Assembly: GCA_029253325.1 (NCBI GenBank)
Contig: JAQWZS010000149.1
Coordinates: 1-10,056 of the forward strand
From: Bacteroidia bacterium
GTDB taxonomy: Bacteria > Bacteroidota > Bacteroidia > NS11-12g > UBA9320
DNA length: 10,056 nt
Direction of reading: 5' to 3'
Each line of letters starts with the position of its first letter. Position 1 is the stretch's first letter. The position numbers were made by a program, and so were the translations under genes. The notes beneath the pieces were generated by a model, which was given only the letters and a program-made list of their open reading frames with translations, was not told where the DNA came from and made no database searches. This document shows positions 1 through 7,335 of the stretch, one piece after another.

Positions 1-242
1 CCATTGCAATGGCTAATAGCAATGACTATGGTCTAGCTGCTACCATTTGGACATCGGACTTAAGTAAGGCTCATCGTTGTTCTGAACACATTAAAAGTGG
101 AATTATCTGGGTAAACTGCTGGTTGCAACGTGATTTAAGAACTCCATTCGGTGGAATGAAAAACAGTGGTGTTGGTAGAGAAGGTGGCTGGGAAGCACTC
201 CGATTCTTCACAGAACCCAAAAACGTGTGTATTAAGTACTGA
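1..242 (+). CDS. Aldehyde dehydrogenase, C-terminal fragment (2-amino/hydroxymuconic semialdehyde dehydrogenase type)
   Basis: This is the 3' end of an NAD(P)-dependent aldehyde dehydrogenase; the reading frame is open to the left edge (codons from base 3), so the ATG at 9 is internal and not the start. The visible part carries the family's C-terminal signature: YGLAATIWT, then SGIIWVNCW, then PFGGMKNSGVGREGG, and it ends in FFTEPKNVCIKY. The catalytic Cys and Glu lie upstream, outside the window. The WVNCW...LRTPFGGMK stretch and the FFTE ending resemble enzymes that oxidise 2-hydroxymuconic or 2-aminomuconic semialdehyde (ALDH8-like), which act in catechol meta-cleavage or in kynurenine/tryptophan breakdown. 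That substrate assignment is inference from the tail alone; membership of the superfamily is secure. The next gene is convergent, so this gene ends its own transcription unit. Confidence 0.9.
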   Translation, partial: IAMANSNDYGLAATIWTSDLSKAHRCSEHIKSGIIWVNCWLQRDLRTPFGGMKNSGVGREGGWEALRFFTEPKNVCIKY

Positions 243-249
243 ACTAAAA

Positions 250-280
250 CAAAAAAAGGGCAACATATAGTTGCCCTCTC
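250..280 (-). terminator. Rho-independent terminator for the leftward barrel gene, possibly bidirectional
   Basis: The arms AGGGCAAC (257-264) and GTTGCCCT (270-277) pair perfectly over 8 bp around a 5-base loop, ATATA. On the minus strand the stem is followed by TTTTTTTGTTTT (complement of 247-256, A-rich on plus), the classic terminator layout, so it mainly serves the leftward gene ending at 304. On the plus strand the stem is followed only by CTCAAATTATTA, a weak tract, so termination of the aldehyde dehydrogenase transcript there is less certain. Confidence 0.8.
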
Positions 281-303
281 AAATTATTATAGTAGTGCTT
301 AAA

Positions 304-957
304 TTATTTCAATATGAAACCTACTCTAAATCCTGTATTAAACATAAAGTCTGCATATCCTGAAGTTGAACTCTCTGGAGTAGTTGATTTTGTACCGTTA
401 ATAGTAGTGGTTCCTTCATCTACTTTATTTGAAAGCCATCCCCATCCAAACTCAGTACCCATGTAAAAAGACTCAGTAATCCAATAATCTGCTCCAAGTC
501 CTAATGCAAGGCCAAGAGTAGAACCTCCATTTTCAACTTCAGCATTGAAGCCACTACTGTATCCACTTCCATCGTAATCAGTCCAAGTTTCAGTACTAGA
601 ATTAGAACCAAACTGCAATGCAGCAGAAGCAAATGGAGAAAATTTATCATTTCCACCCCAATGTTTCTCTGCTCCAACTCTCATAGTAAAACTTGATGTA
701 GAAGTTTCTTGCGTTCCAGTGTTTGTACCATCACTAAAATTGTTTTCTGCACTTTGGCCTCTAGGAGCTAAATCCACTCTTAAAGCCAAATCATCTGCAA
801 GAAAATATCTGAATCTTAGAGCTGGTAGTGAGAACTCATTATTCCACTCATTAAGACTAAAATTTGCTTCAGTAAGTAAACTACCCTCTGAAGGCTTTTG
901 AGCAAATGATGTAAATCCAAATGCTACTGCGACTAATAATAAAATTGTTTTTTTCAT
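304..957 (-). CDS. Small outer-membrane beta-barrel protein, function unknown
   Basis: A 217-residue protein with a clear Sec signal peptide: MKK, a hydrophobic core at residues 5-15, and likely cleavage after A19 (SFA|Q). The mature part has alternating polar/hydrophobic strands rich in Gly and aromatic residues (for example LRFRYFL, FTMRVGAEKHWGG, FYMGTEFGWGWL) and ends in a strand, GFRVGFILK. This is the usual build of the 8-stranded OmpA/OmpX-like barrels annotated in Bacteroidota as 'porin family' or 'outer membrane beta-barrel' proteins. Loops rich in Ser, Thr, Asn and Gly (about residues 70-90 and 180-200) would face outward. There is no C-terminal OmpA peptidoglycan-binding domain. 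It stands alone: the gene on its left is convergent and the operon on its right has its own terminator. No ligand or role can be named. The start is chosen because it gives a complete signal peptide; an A-rich leader, not a Shine-Dalgarno, precedes it. Confidence 0.8.
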   Translation of the reverse strand: MKKTILLLVAVAFGFTSFAQKPSEGSLLTEANFSLNEWNNEFSLPALRFRYFLADDLALRVDLAPRGQSAENNFSDGTNTGTQETSTSSFTMRVGAEKHWGGNDKFSPFASAALQFGSNSSTETWTDYDGSGYSSGFNAEVENGGSTLGLALGLGADYWITESFYMGTEFGWGWLSNKVDEGTTTINGTKSTTPESSTSGYADFMFNTGFRVGFILK

Positions 958-1093
958 CTTTTAATAATTTTTAATTTAGTTAAACTTCTGCAATATGACA
1001 ATTTTTAGTAGGATTTTACCTGTAGTAATACCCATTGTATCCACATGATAATCTGAAGTGTATTAAAAGAATGACAAAAAAAACATGAGAATC

Positions 1094-1126
1094 AAAAAAA
1101 AGTGGGCCAAAATTGGCCCACTTTTA
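1094..1126 (-). terminator. Rho-independent terminator of the susC-susD operon
   Basis: AGTGGGCC (1101-1108) pairs with GGCCCACT (1115-1122) around the 6-base loop AAAATT; AAA/TTT flanks can extend the stem. On the minus strand the stem runs straight into eight T residues (complement of A at 1094-1101). It lies 26 bases past the stop codon of the last operon gene at 1152, so it should end the four-gene leftward transcript. Confidence 0.88.
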
Positions 1127-1151
1127 TGTGAATTTTATAATCTAAAATAGA

Positions 1152-1691
1152 TTAGTAATCGTCCTCTACAAAACCTGTTCTACGATGACCAACCATTTCA
1201 TATTCAGTGCCTGGATCATCACTAAATACTGCCTTAATATAGATGCTATCTGTGACAACACCTGTCTTAGAATGACCTGCGTCAGCAATAATCTTACCTT
1301 CTAACACATCCATGGTGTGATAACCTTCAAATGTTTCAGTGATAGAATCGTAAGGTTCTGCTATATCAGCTGTATCATAGCTATATATTGGAGCCATGAT
1401 ATTGTCTCCCATTCCAGCAAATGAGTTAGACCCTGGAGATGCGGGTATTTTAGCCTTAACCGGCCAAATATGCTCTAGGTCATCTATCCAAATCTCAGAA
1501 CCATCTGCTGCTGCAGTATTATAGGTTGTGATTTTTTCGTAACCAAGAGCTACGCTTCCATCAACCATAGTTTGAGTATACCATTCACCCGAAAGACTGC
1601 TCCCAGGTATTAATTCTGTTTCGTATTCCTCTTGGCATGCAGCTAGGGCAAGACCAAAAGTTAATATTAATGTGATTTTATTTAATTTCAT
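1152..1691 (-). CDS. Outer-membrane lipoprotein, lipid-binding putative hydrolase-like (Lipid_bd, PF12888 type)
   Basis: A 179-residue lipoprotein. The signal peptide ends in lipobox LAAC with the acylated Cys at 19; the following Q-E-E-Y-E fits the acidic lipoprotein export signal that sends Bacteroidota lipoproteins to the cell surface. The mature part opens with LSGEWYTQ (33-40) and closes with GTEYEMVGHRRTGF (161-174) and an acidic tail, a pattern I associate with the family named 'lipid-binding putative hydrolase', which accompanies SusC/SusD pairs. No catalytic motif is visible and the hydrolase name should not be taken as activity. It is the last gene of the operon, 19 bases after the Ig-domain lipoprotein and just before the terminator. 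The likely role is as an extra surface subunit of the importer, inferred from position. Family assignment is from memory of motifs. Confidence 0.72.
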   Translation of the reverse strand: MKLNKITLILTFGLALAACQEEYETELIPGSSLSGEWYTQTMVDGSVALGYEKITTYNTAAADGSEIWIDDLEHIWPVKAKIPASPGSNSFAGMGDNIMAPIYSYDTADIAEPYDSITETFEGYHTMDVLEGKIIADAGHSKTGVVTDSIYIKAVFSDDPGTEYEMVGHRRTGFVEDDY

Positions 1692-1710
1692 GATATTTCT
1701 TCTTTAATAA

Positions 1711-2439
1711 TTAAATTTCTACTTGTGTTAAAGTAACCTCAAAAGTGAAACCGGCATCCCATACAGATGTCATAGTGATCGTCTTTGCTCCGGCATCAAC
1801 TACCATATCAGTAATGTTAACAGCCCAAGGCCAGCCAGCATACGTTACGCTCGTAGGTGCAAATGTGAAATCATTCGAAGCAATATCATTGGCTTCGATT
1901 GTAGCAGGAGCATTAAATGTTGCTCCGTAACCTATACCATTTTCATAATAGCTACCTATAGCACATGACATTCCGTATGTCCCATCATCATTTTTGTACA
2001 CAATTACGTAACCTAAATCGCTAAATTTAGGTTCATCATTTCTAACAATTGCTGATTTGTACAGACCAGCAATGTTATCAACCATATCTCCGGTCTCTAT
2101 TACATATACTGTCCTCCCGGCTGTACCATCATATCCATCTTTATTGGTTGCAGTATAAACTACATCATAACGGTCTGGCATTTCTTCATTGACCGCAGCA
2201 CCACCGCGATAAGCACCACTTCCTGAAGTTACAACATCTATTTCAGCTCCATCCTCGGTTGCCGTTACCCCTGGTTCTACAAATGCAGTACCCTTTGGAA
2301 TAAATATCGGATTTGCCCCATCCACTGTAATGATAGGATAGTTAGTCACCTGCGATAAGCCACCAGTCGTTGTTTCTTTCTCACAAGATGAGAAGATCAA
2401 AGCAACCAATGCTAGTGTTATTATTTTTATTTTTTTCAT
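1711..2439 (-). CDS. Surface lipoprotein with Ig-like domain, BT_2262/DUF5012-like
   Basis: A 242-residue lipoprotein with signal peptide and lipobox FSSC (Cys19, then EKE). Residues about 34-115 form an Ig-like domain of the DUF5011 type: YPIITVDGANP at the start, then AFVEPGVTATEDG, then YDVVYTATNKDG and a closing RTVYVIE strand. The rest (about 121-242) starts DNIAGLYKS and is a beta-rich, aromatic domain with no motif I can assign to a function. This two-part build resembles the BT_2262 family (DUF5012) encoded next to SusC/SusD pairs. It sits 23 bases after the SusD-like gene and 19 before the next lipoprotein, so it is co-transcribed with them. Probable role: accessory subunit on the extracellular face of the transporter, inferred from context. 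No enzyme function is suggested by the sequence. Confidence 0.75.
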   Translation of the reverse strand: MKKIKIITLALVALIFSSCEKETTTGGLSQVTNYPIITVDGANPIFIPKGTAFVEPGVTATEDGAEIDVVTSGSGAYRGGAAVNEEMPDRYDVVYTATNKDGYDGTAGRTVYVIETGDMVDNIAGLYKSAIVRNDEPKFSDLGYVIVYKNDDGTYGMSCAIGSYYENGIGYGATFNAPATIEANDIASNDFTFAPTSVTYAGWPWAVNITDMVVDAGAKTITMTSVWDAGFTFEVTLTQVEI

Positions 2440-2462
2440 GATTTTTTTAATAGTTATTAATT

Positions 2463-3935
2463 TTACTTTTTATCCCACCAAACTTTGGTATAAATATTTG
2501 AAACTTGAGTTACCCCAGAGCTATTTCTCTGAATTTCTACATCTGGTAAGAATAATCTTTTTGGAGTTTTACCTTCTGGCAATATCGATGCAAATGAGGT
2601 AGTCAGTTCTCCTACCGCACCTTCCGTTCCTTTTGGAGCAGCACTTAGCGGAGGATAGTGTGTTCTATTCATTTCAAAGAACCCTTCAAGGTTATTTACA
2701 TTGGCCATAGCTACCCACTTCTGCATCATTATCTGACCTATGTCTGATTCTACATCACCCGTAGCTGCATACTCATATGCACCTCCAGCTTGATAAATAG
2801 AATCTGCACCAGCGATACCATGAAGCAATAATGAATTAGCAATACCTGATTCATAAGCTACCTGAGCACCTGCACCAGCATTGTATCTTACTTCTGCTTC
2901 TGCTATTAGAAAATCTCGCTCTGTTAGCGTCATTAAAAATACTGGTGTTGTTGCTGAAATATTTGGCTCAGATAAGTCTGTTCCTTTAACATCCAGATTA
3001 TCATAGTCTCCTTGAGGATGACCTTTTTGACCACCAGCCGATGACTCATTATAAATCGCAGCTAAACGTGGATCTTCATTATCTTCTAAATAACCAAACA
3101 ATGTTTTTGATGCTCGTTGATTAACTCCAGAAAGGAAATCATATTGAACATCATAAAAAGGATTTCTCTTACCAGACTCATCTCCAAATTGAGTGATTGC
3201 AGCATTAGCCGTAATAAAATTACCCGCAGTTAATAAATCTTGAACAGCAGTAGGGTTAGCCATTGAAGTATAGGACATTCTCATGTACATTTTAAGCTTC
3301 AACGTATTACCAAAACTCAACCACTGATCTAAATCTCCACCGAAGATTAAATCTCTGTCGCCTGGCTCCATTCCTATTTCATCCGCATCTTGATAACGAG
3401 TCATTGCTTCATTTATTCGTTCTAAAAGAACTGGATAGATATCGGCACCGTTATCGAATTTTGGATTTAAAGTACCATCTGACACACCTTTAAGTGCATC
3501 AAAAAATGGGATATCATCATACAAATCTGCAAGCATTTGATACGTATATGCTTGTAACAAGGTTGCTATTAAGTAATAAGCATGATCTCCAGATACAGTT
3601 GATTTTGAACGGATTATTTCTAAATCATTCAAACCACCAGCATAGGCTTCTGACCATTCTCTATCAAAAAAGTCTGTGGTCAAATTGTATGCTTCCATTT
3701 TTTTATACTGACTAGCCGTAGGGCTTTGCGTATAATATTGAGACCAAAAACCACCTAAGTTAAAATAGGAGTTACCCATGGTGATCGCAACAGATGTCTG
3801 TGCAGCTGGAAGAATGAAATCCGCTGTCACATCTTGAGGGTTATTTGGATCCGTATTCACGTCCAAGTATTTCTCACAACCGAACAAAGTCAATGCGAAA
3901 ACCCCTATTAATATATAATTACTTATTTTTTTCAT
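2463..3935 (-). CDS. SusD/RagB-family nutrient-binding lipoprotein (SusD-like_2 type)
   Basis: A 490-residue lipoprotein, a normal length for the family, with lipobox LFGC (Cys20) followed by EKYLDVNTDPNNP, the usual SusD N-terminus. Landmarks of the SusD-like_2 subgroup follow: DFILPAAQ (39-46), a helical TPR-like segment QAYTYQMLADLYDDIPF (128-144), WLSFGNTLKLKMYMRMS (205-221), LTERDFLIAEAEVRYNAG (337-354), IMMQKWVAMA (402-411), and the closing KVWWDKK. SusD proteins sit on the outside of the SusC barrel and open and close as a lid that captures substrate. The gene begins 11 bases after the susC-like stop codon, so the two are translated from one message and should form one complex. The substrate cannot be read from the sequence; SusD-like_2 proteins are not restricted to glycans, and the operon's likeness to a peptide importer favours peptides. 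Confidence 0.95.
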   Translation of the reverse strand: MKKISNYILIGVFALTLFGCEKYLDVNTDPNNPQDVTADFILPAAQTSVAITMGNSYFNLGGFWSQYYTQSPTASQYKKMEAYNLTTDFFDREWSEAYAGGLNDLEIIRSKSTVSGDHAYYLIATLLQAYTYQMLADLYDDIPFFDALKGVSDGTLNPKFDNGADIYPVLLERINEAMTRYQDADEIGMEPGDRDLIFGGDLDQWLSFGNTLKLKMYMRMSYTSMANPTAVQDLLTAGNFITANAAITQFGDESGKRNPFYDVQYDFLSGVNQRASKTLFGYLEDNEDPRLAAIYNESSAGGQKGHPQGDYDNLDVKGTDLSEPNISATTPVFLMTLTERDFLIAEAEVRYNAGAGAQVAYESGIANSLLLHGIAGADSIYQAGGAYEYAATGDVESDIGQIMMQKWVAMANVNNLEGFFEMNRTHYPPLSAAPKGTEGAVGELTTSFASILPEGKTPKRLFLPDVEIQRNSSGVTQVSNIYTKVWWDKK

Positions 3936-3946
3936 TTTTCTATTTA

Positions 3947-6900
3947 TTAAAAGTTAAACTTAAGTGAGAAACCAAATGAACGAGCTGTAGGATTTGCTAC
4001 AAACTCACCAAATTCAGCTTGATTACCATTACCAAAAGTAGTTACCTCTGGGTCGATAAACTGATTTTCTACTGGTGTCCATAACAATAGGTTTCGTCCA
4101 ATTATACTAACTGAAGCACCTGCAAAAGGCATGCTTTCTAACATAGAACTTGGCAGTCTATAGGTAAGATTAACCTCTCTCAATTTGGTATATGATTTAT
4201 CAAATACAAATTGTCTATCACGTGCATCAGCAGTATGATACTCATGCATAACACCTGGGGCTACTGGAGTAGTATTTTCAACATAAACTGGATCTCCATT
4301 TTCATCTACACCATCTTCAATTACAGAATTAGGTACGATAAATGGTTTTCTATCATTATAAGTTGTTGTAATGGCATGACCAGTCCAACTTAACATACTT
4401 TTTGTATTTGAATACATCAACCCACCTTTTCGAATATCTAATAAGATACCTAAGCTAAATTGCTTGTAACTAAATGAGTTTTTAAGACCTATAATGTAAT
4501 CTCGTTGTGAGTTACCATAAATCTCTTTCTCGTCACCTACAACTGGAACTCCGCTCTCATCAACTACTACATTACCGTCTGGAGAATACTTATATGTATT
4601 TCCTTCAAAAACACCAATTGGCATTCCTTGCATTGCGTAATAAGCTGTGGTAGATAATCCTCCTAATGAAACCCTATCTAAAGCGTCATCTAAATCGAGC
4701 ACCTCATTTTTGTTTCGAGTCATATTACCCGATATGGCCCAATTGAAACCATTTTCGTTTCTAAGAACTTTATAAGTAAGAGCTAACTCAATACCTTTGT
4801 TCTCCACTGTTGCTGCATTTGCATAGAAGTTGCTACTTCCACTACCTGGCGAAACAGGTACTTGTAATATTTGACCCTCAGTTACACGATTATAATAGGT
4901 AAACTCTAAGCTTACTCTGTTATCATAAAATAAAAGATCAGTTCCAATTTCTAACTCCTTAGTAAGCTCTGGCTGTAAATCAGGGTTCTTAATTCGGTTA
5001 CCCGCAGTAAAGGCATTTGTACCAGTAGCTAAAGGATAAGCAAAATTTCTGAATGGCATAGAGTGACTTGCTTGAGTGTAAATAGAATTAATTACATAAA
5101 TCGGTGCATCGTTTCCAGATGAACCATAACCAACTCTAAATTTACCCATTCCCATCCAAGAAGGAAGACCTGAAACTACATCCGTAAATACGAAACTTAA
5201 GTTAGCCGCAGGGTAAAAGAATGAATTATTTTCTTGTGGTAAAGTGGATGACCAATCGTTTCTTGCACTCAAGTTAAGATATAAATAATCTTTGTAAGAG
5301 GCAGAAGCCACACCATAAAGACCAACTAGTCTTCTCATGTTGTCGTTACGATCAACAGATGGAGTACTTGGGCTATTTGATAAGTTATAGAATCCAGCAA
5401 TATCTAGTGCTGAAACAGACGAGAATAAACTTGTAGAGCTTCTCTCATTTAAATTAAGTCCTCCAATCAAATCAATGTTGATTAGCTTGTTTACATCTTT
5501 ATTCCACAATAATTTAAAATCATGATTAAACTGTTGGTTTCCAATAGTTTGTTCAGAAACAAAACCATCATTTTTAACATCCTCATTTGGACCAACAGGT
5601 TTTGCAATTGCTTCAAATCTACTGATATCATGATTCTCTATATCGTAACCAAAAGAGTATACACCTTTAAGGTCTCCCATAATGTCCATCTTGGCTGTTA
5701 AACCTCCAAAGAATTTATTAGAAGAGAAATCATTTTTATTTTCGTTCAATGCCCAGTATGGATTCGTTACACCATACGGAGTAAAGTAATCATTGATATT
5801 ATAAAACTTGTCTTTATAATTAGCCATATCAATTACACTCATGTTTCTAGGAATATCAAGAATATTTCTATATACCGAATTTTCTTGTTGTCCAGAAGGA
5901 ACAAACTGGCTGTTCGTCATTGCGAGGTTAATAGAACCATCAACCGTTAATTTACCAAAGTTTTGGCTTCCTCTAAATGCAACTGTATTTCTAGTGTATT
6001 GGTCTGCATCTGTTGGAATAATACCATCTTGAGATACATTTGAGTAAGAAGCATAGAAACTATTGTTCTCTCCTCCACCGTTCACACCAACATGAGTTCT
6101 GTAATTAGTTCCGAGTTCAAAGAAATCTCTTACGTTATCTTCTAATGGGGAATATGGTGCAAGTAATTGAGAATTATCAACTTCCTGACCGAAAACTCTC
6201 TTCTTGCCATCCATAATAGGACCCCAAGAACCATTCTCATCTAGCCAGTGATTACCACTCCATCCTTGGCCATATGTATTTTGAACGTTTGGTAAACGAA
6301 GAGGTGTACTGTATGTTGCATCAAATCCAACATCTACACCAATTGCTTTTTTACCTTTACTAGACGTTGAGCCTTTTTTGGTAGTTATTAATACTACACC
6401 ATTTGCTGCTCTTGATCCATACAATGCAGATGCAGATGAACCTTTAAGAATTTGAATGTTCTCAATATCATCTGGATTAACAGCATTTAAACCGTTACCG
6501 AAATCAAAACCTCCATTTAAGCTAGTACTGTTAACAGAGCTGTTTGTCATCGGCACACCGTCAATCACAATTAAAGGCTGATTACCTTGAGAAATTGACT
6601 GAACACCACGTATAACAATACGAGAAGATGCTCCAGGATTTGATGATGCTGAGTTAATCGTAACACCGGCAACCTTTCCTTGCATTCCATTAAGAACTGA
6701 TCGGTCACCACCCTCAGTAATCTCTTTTGCAGACACTGAACTTAATGCATAACCAACACTTCGAGAAGATCGTTTAACACCAGCTGCAGTAACGACGACT
6801 TCAGATAAGGATTCATCGCTAGACATTTTAACACTCAAATTGGTTTGACTCCCAACATTAATGGTTTGAGTTGTAAATCCTACATAACTAATTTTCAACT

Positions 6901-7117
6901 TAACATTAGAAGCTGAAGATGTAATGCTAAAGGATCCATCTGAACCAGTTACTGTTCCATTTGAGGTGCCAATTTCGTTAACCACAGCACCAATTACTGG
7001 CTGTGATTCTGAATCAATAACTGTCCCAGTTATTGTTCTTGATTGAGCAAACGCTGTTGATGTTATTAAGAACACCGTACAGAGTAAACCCGTAATTTTT
7101 AATACTAATTTTTTCAT
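3947..7117 (-). CDS. SusC/RagA-family TonB-dependent outer-membrane transporter
   Basis: A 1056-residue TonB-linked barrel, typical SusC length. A signal peptide ends AFA|Q (cleavage after A24). Residues about 27-100 are a carboxypeptidase-regulatory-like domain (TITGTVIDSESQPVIGAVV, then GSFSI and KISYVGF). A TonB-box-like stretch SEVVVTA lies at 105-111, followed by the plug (about 118-250) with GMQGKVAGV, the RIVIRGVQSI and PLIVIDGVP motifs, and the SusC signature NPDDIENIQILKG...ALYGSRAANGVVLITTKKG. The remainder is the 22-strand-type barrel, ending in SLKFNF with the terminal aromatic used for outer-membrane assembly. It imports a substrate captured by its SusD partner using TonB energy. 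There is no N-terminal STN domain, so it is not the kind that signals to an anti-sigma factor. It is the first gene of a four-gene operon. No degradative enzyme or regulator lies beside it, so the substrate is open. Confidence 0.96.
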   Translation of the reverse strand: MKKLVLKITGLLCTVFLITSTAFAQSRTITGTVIDSESQPVIGAVVNEIGTSNGTVTGSDGSFSITSSASNVKLKISYVGFTTQTINVGSQTNLSVKMSSDESLSEVVVTAAGVKRSSRSVGYALSSVSAKEITEGGDRSVLNGMQGKVAGVTINSASSNPGASSRIVIRGVQSISQGNQPLIVIDGVPMTNSSVNSTSLNGGFDFGNGLNAVNPDDIENIQILKGSSASALYGSRAANGVVLITTKKGSTSSKGKKAIGVDVGFDATYSTPLRLPNVQNTYGQGWSGNHWLDENGSWGPIMDGKKRVFGQEVDNSQLLAPYSPLEDNVRDFFELGTNYRTHVGVNGGGENNSFYASYSNVSQDGIIPTDADQYTRNTVAFRGSQNFGKLTVDGSINLAMTNSQFVPSGQQENSVYRNILDIPRNMSVIDMANYKDKFYNINDYFTPYGVTNPYWALNENKNDFSSNKFFGGLTAKMDIMGDLKGVYSFGYDIENHDISRFEAIAKPVGPNEDVKNDGFVSEQTIGNQQFNHDFKLLWNKDVNKLINIDLIGGLNLNERSSTSLFSSVSALDIAGFYNLSNSPSTPSVDRNDNMRRLVGLYGVASASYKDYLYLNLSARNDWSSTLPQENNSFFYPAANLSFVFTDVVSGLPSWMGMGKFRVGYGSSGNDAPIYVINSIYTQASHSMPFRNFAYPLATGTNAFTAGNRIKNPDLQPELTKELEIGTDLLFYDNRVSLEFTYYNRVTEGQILQVPVSPGSGSSNFYANAATVENKGIELALTYKVLRNENGFNWAISGNMTRNKNEVLDLDDALDRVSLGGLSTTAYYAMQGMPIGVFEGNTYKYSPDGNVVVDESGVPVVGDEKEIYGNSQRDYIIGLKNSFSYKQFSLGILLDIRKGGLMYSNTKSMLSWTGHAITTTYNDRKPFIVPNSVIEDGVDENGDPVYVENTTPVAPGVMHEYHTADARDRQFVFDKSYTKLREVNLTYRLPSSMLESMPFAGASVSIIGRNLLLWTPVENQFIDPEVTTFGNGNQAEFGEFVANPTARSFGFSLKFNF

Positions 7118-7335
7118 TCGCTTAAGATTTTTAACTTAAAAGTGACTGTAAATTAAACACTTTTTTATTTAATTAACATAAAAATAACATTCAAATGATA
7201 TTAATACAGTTTAGTTTTATATGTGAAATAATGCATTTATAATTCCCAGATTGAACGTAAGCTTAATTTTATAATAAGAATAAAAAAACAACAAAACCAT
7301 AAATTCAATCAAGAACCTATATTTGTGTTTCCAAT
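7118..7335. promoter_or_regulatory. Divergent intergenic region between the transporter operon and DUF4290-murA
   Basis: This 218-base, very AT-rich stretch holds the promoters of both directions. Rightward, a -7 match is annotated separately at 7318. Leftward, no exact TAnnTTTG match is found; the nearest is TATCATTTG on the minus strand (complement of 7192-7200), which has one extra spacer base, so it is only a weak candidate. A 7-bp inverted repeat, AAAAGTG (7138-7144) and CACTTTT (7158-7164), would lie in the susC leader if transcription begins upstream of it. I see no gene or RNA element here. Confidence 0.6.
7318..7325 (+). promoter_or_regulatory. Candidate Bacteroidota -7 promoter element for DUF4290-murA
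   Basis: TATATTTG matches the TAnnTTTG consensus used by the Bacteroidota primary sigma factor at every fixed base. No TTG of the -33 element is found at the usual 17-23 base distance upstream, which weakens the call. If it works, transcription would begin about 4-7 bases before the ATG at 7336, leaving almost no leader. Confidence 0.45.

Noticed and set aside
719..901. Plus-strand open frames inside the minus-strand barrel, Ig-lipoprotein, SusD and SusC genes, and minus-strand frames inside murA and grpE.
   Set aside because: They lie fully or almost fully inside well-supported genes, their translations resemble no family I know, and they have no start signals or gaps of their own.
991..998. 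TCATATTG on the minus strand as a -7 element for the barrel gene.
   Set aside because: It misses two fixed bases of TAnnTTTG, so it does not support a promoter call.
3947..7117. Possible frameshift or truncation in the long SusC-like gene.
   Set aside because: The frame is continuous from signal peptide to the terminal Phe, with all plug motifs in order and normal length.
7138..7164. Inverted repeat AAAAGTG/CACTTTT with a 13-base loop upstream of the susC-like gene.
   Set aside because: Short, AT-rich and with a long loop. On the plus strand it looks slightly like a terminator, but no rightward gene ends there.
7192..7200. TATCATTTG on the minus strand as a -7 element for the transporter operon.
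   Set aside because: One extra base in the spacer of TAnnTTTG and no TTG element at the right distance; kept only as a weak note in the intergenic entry.
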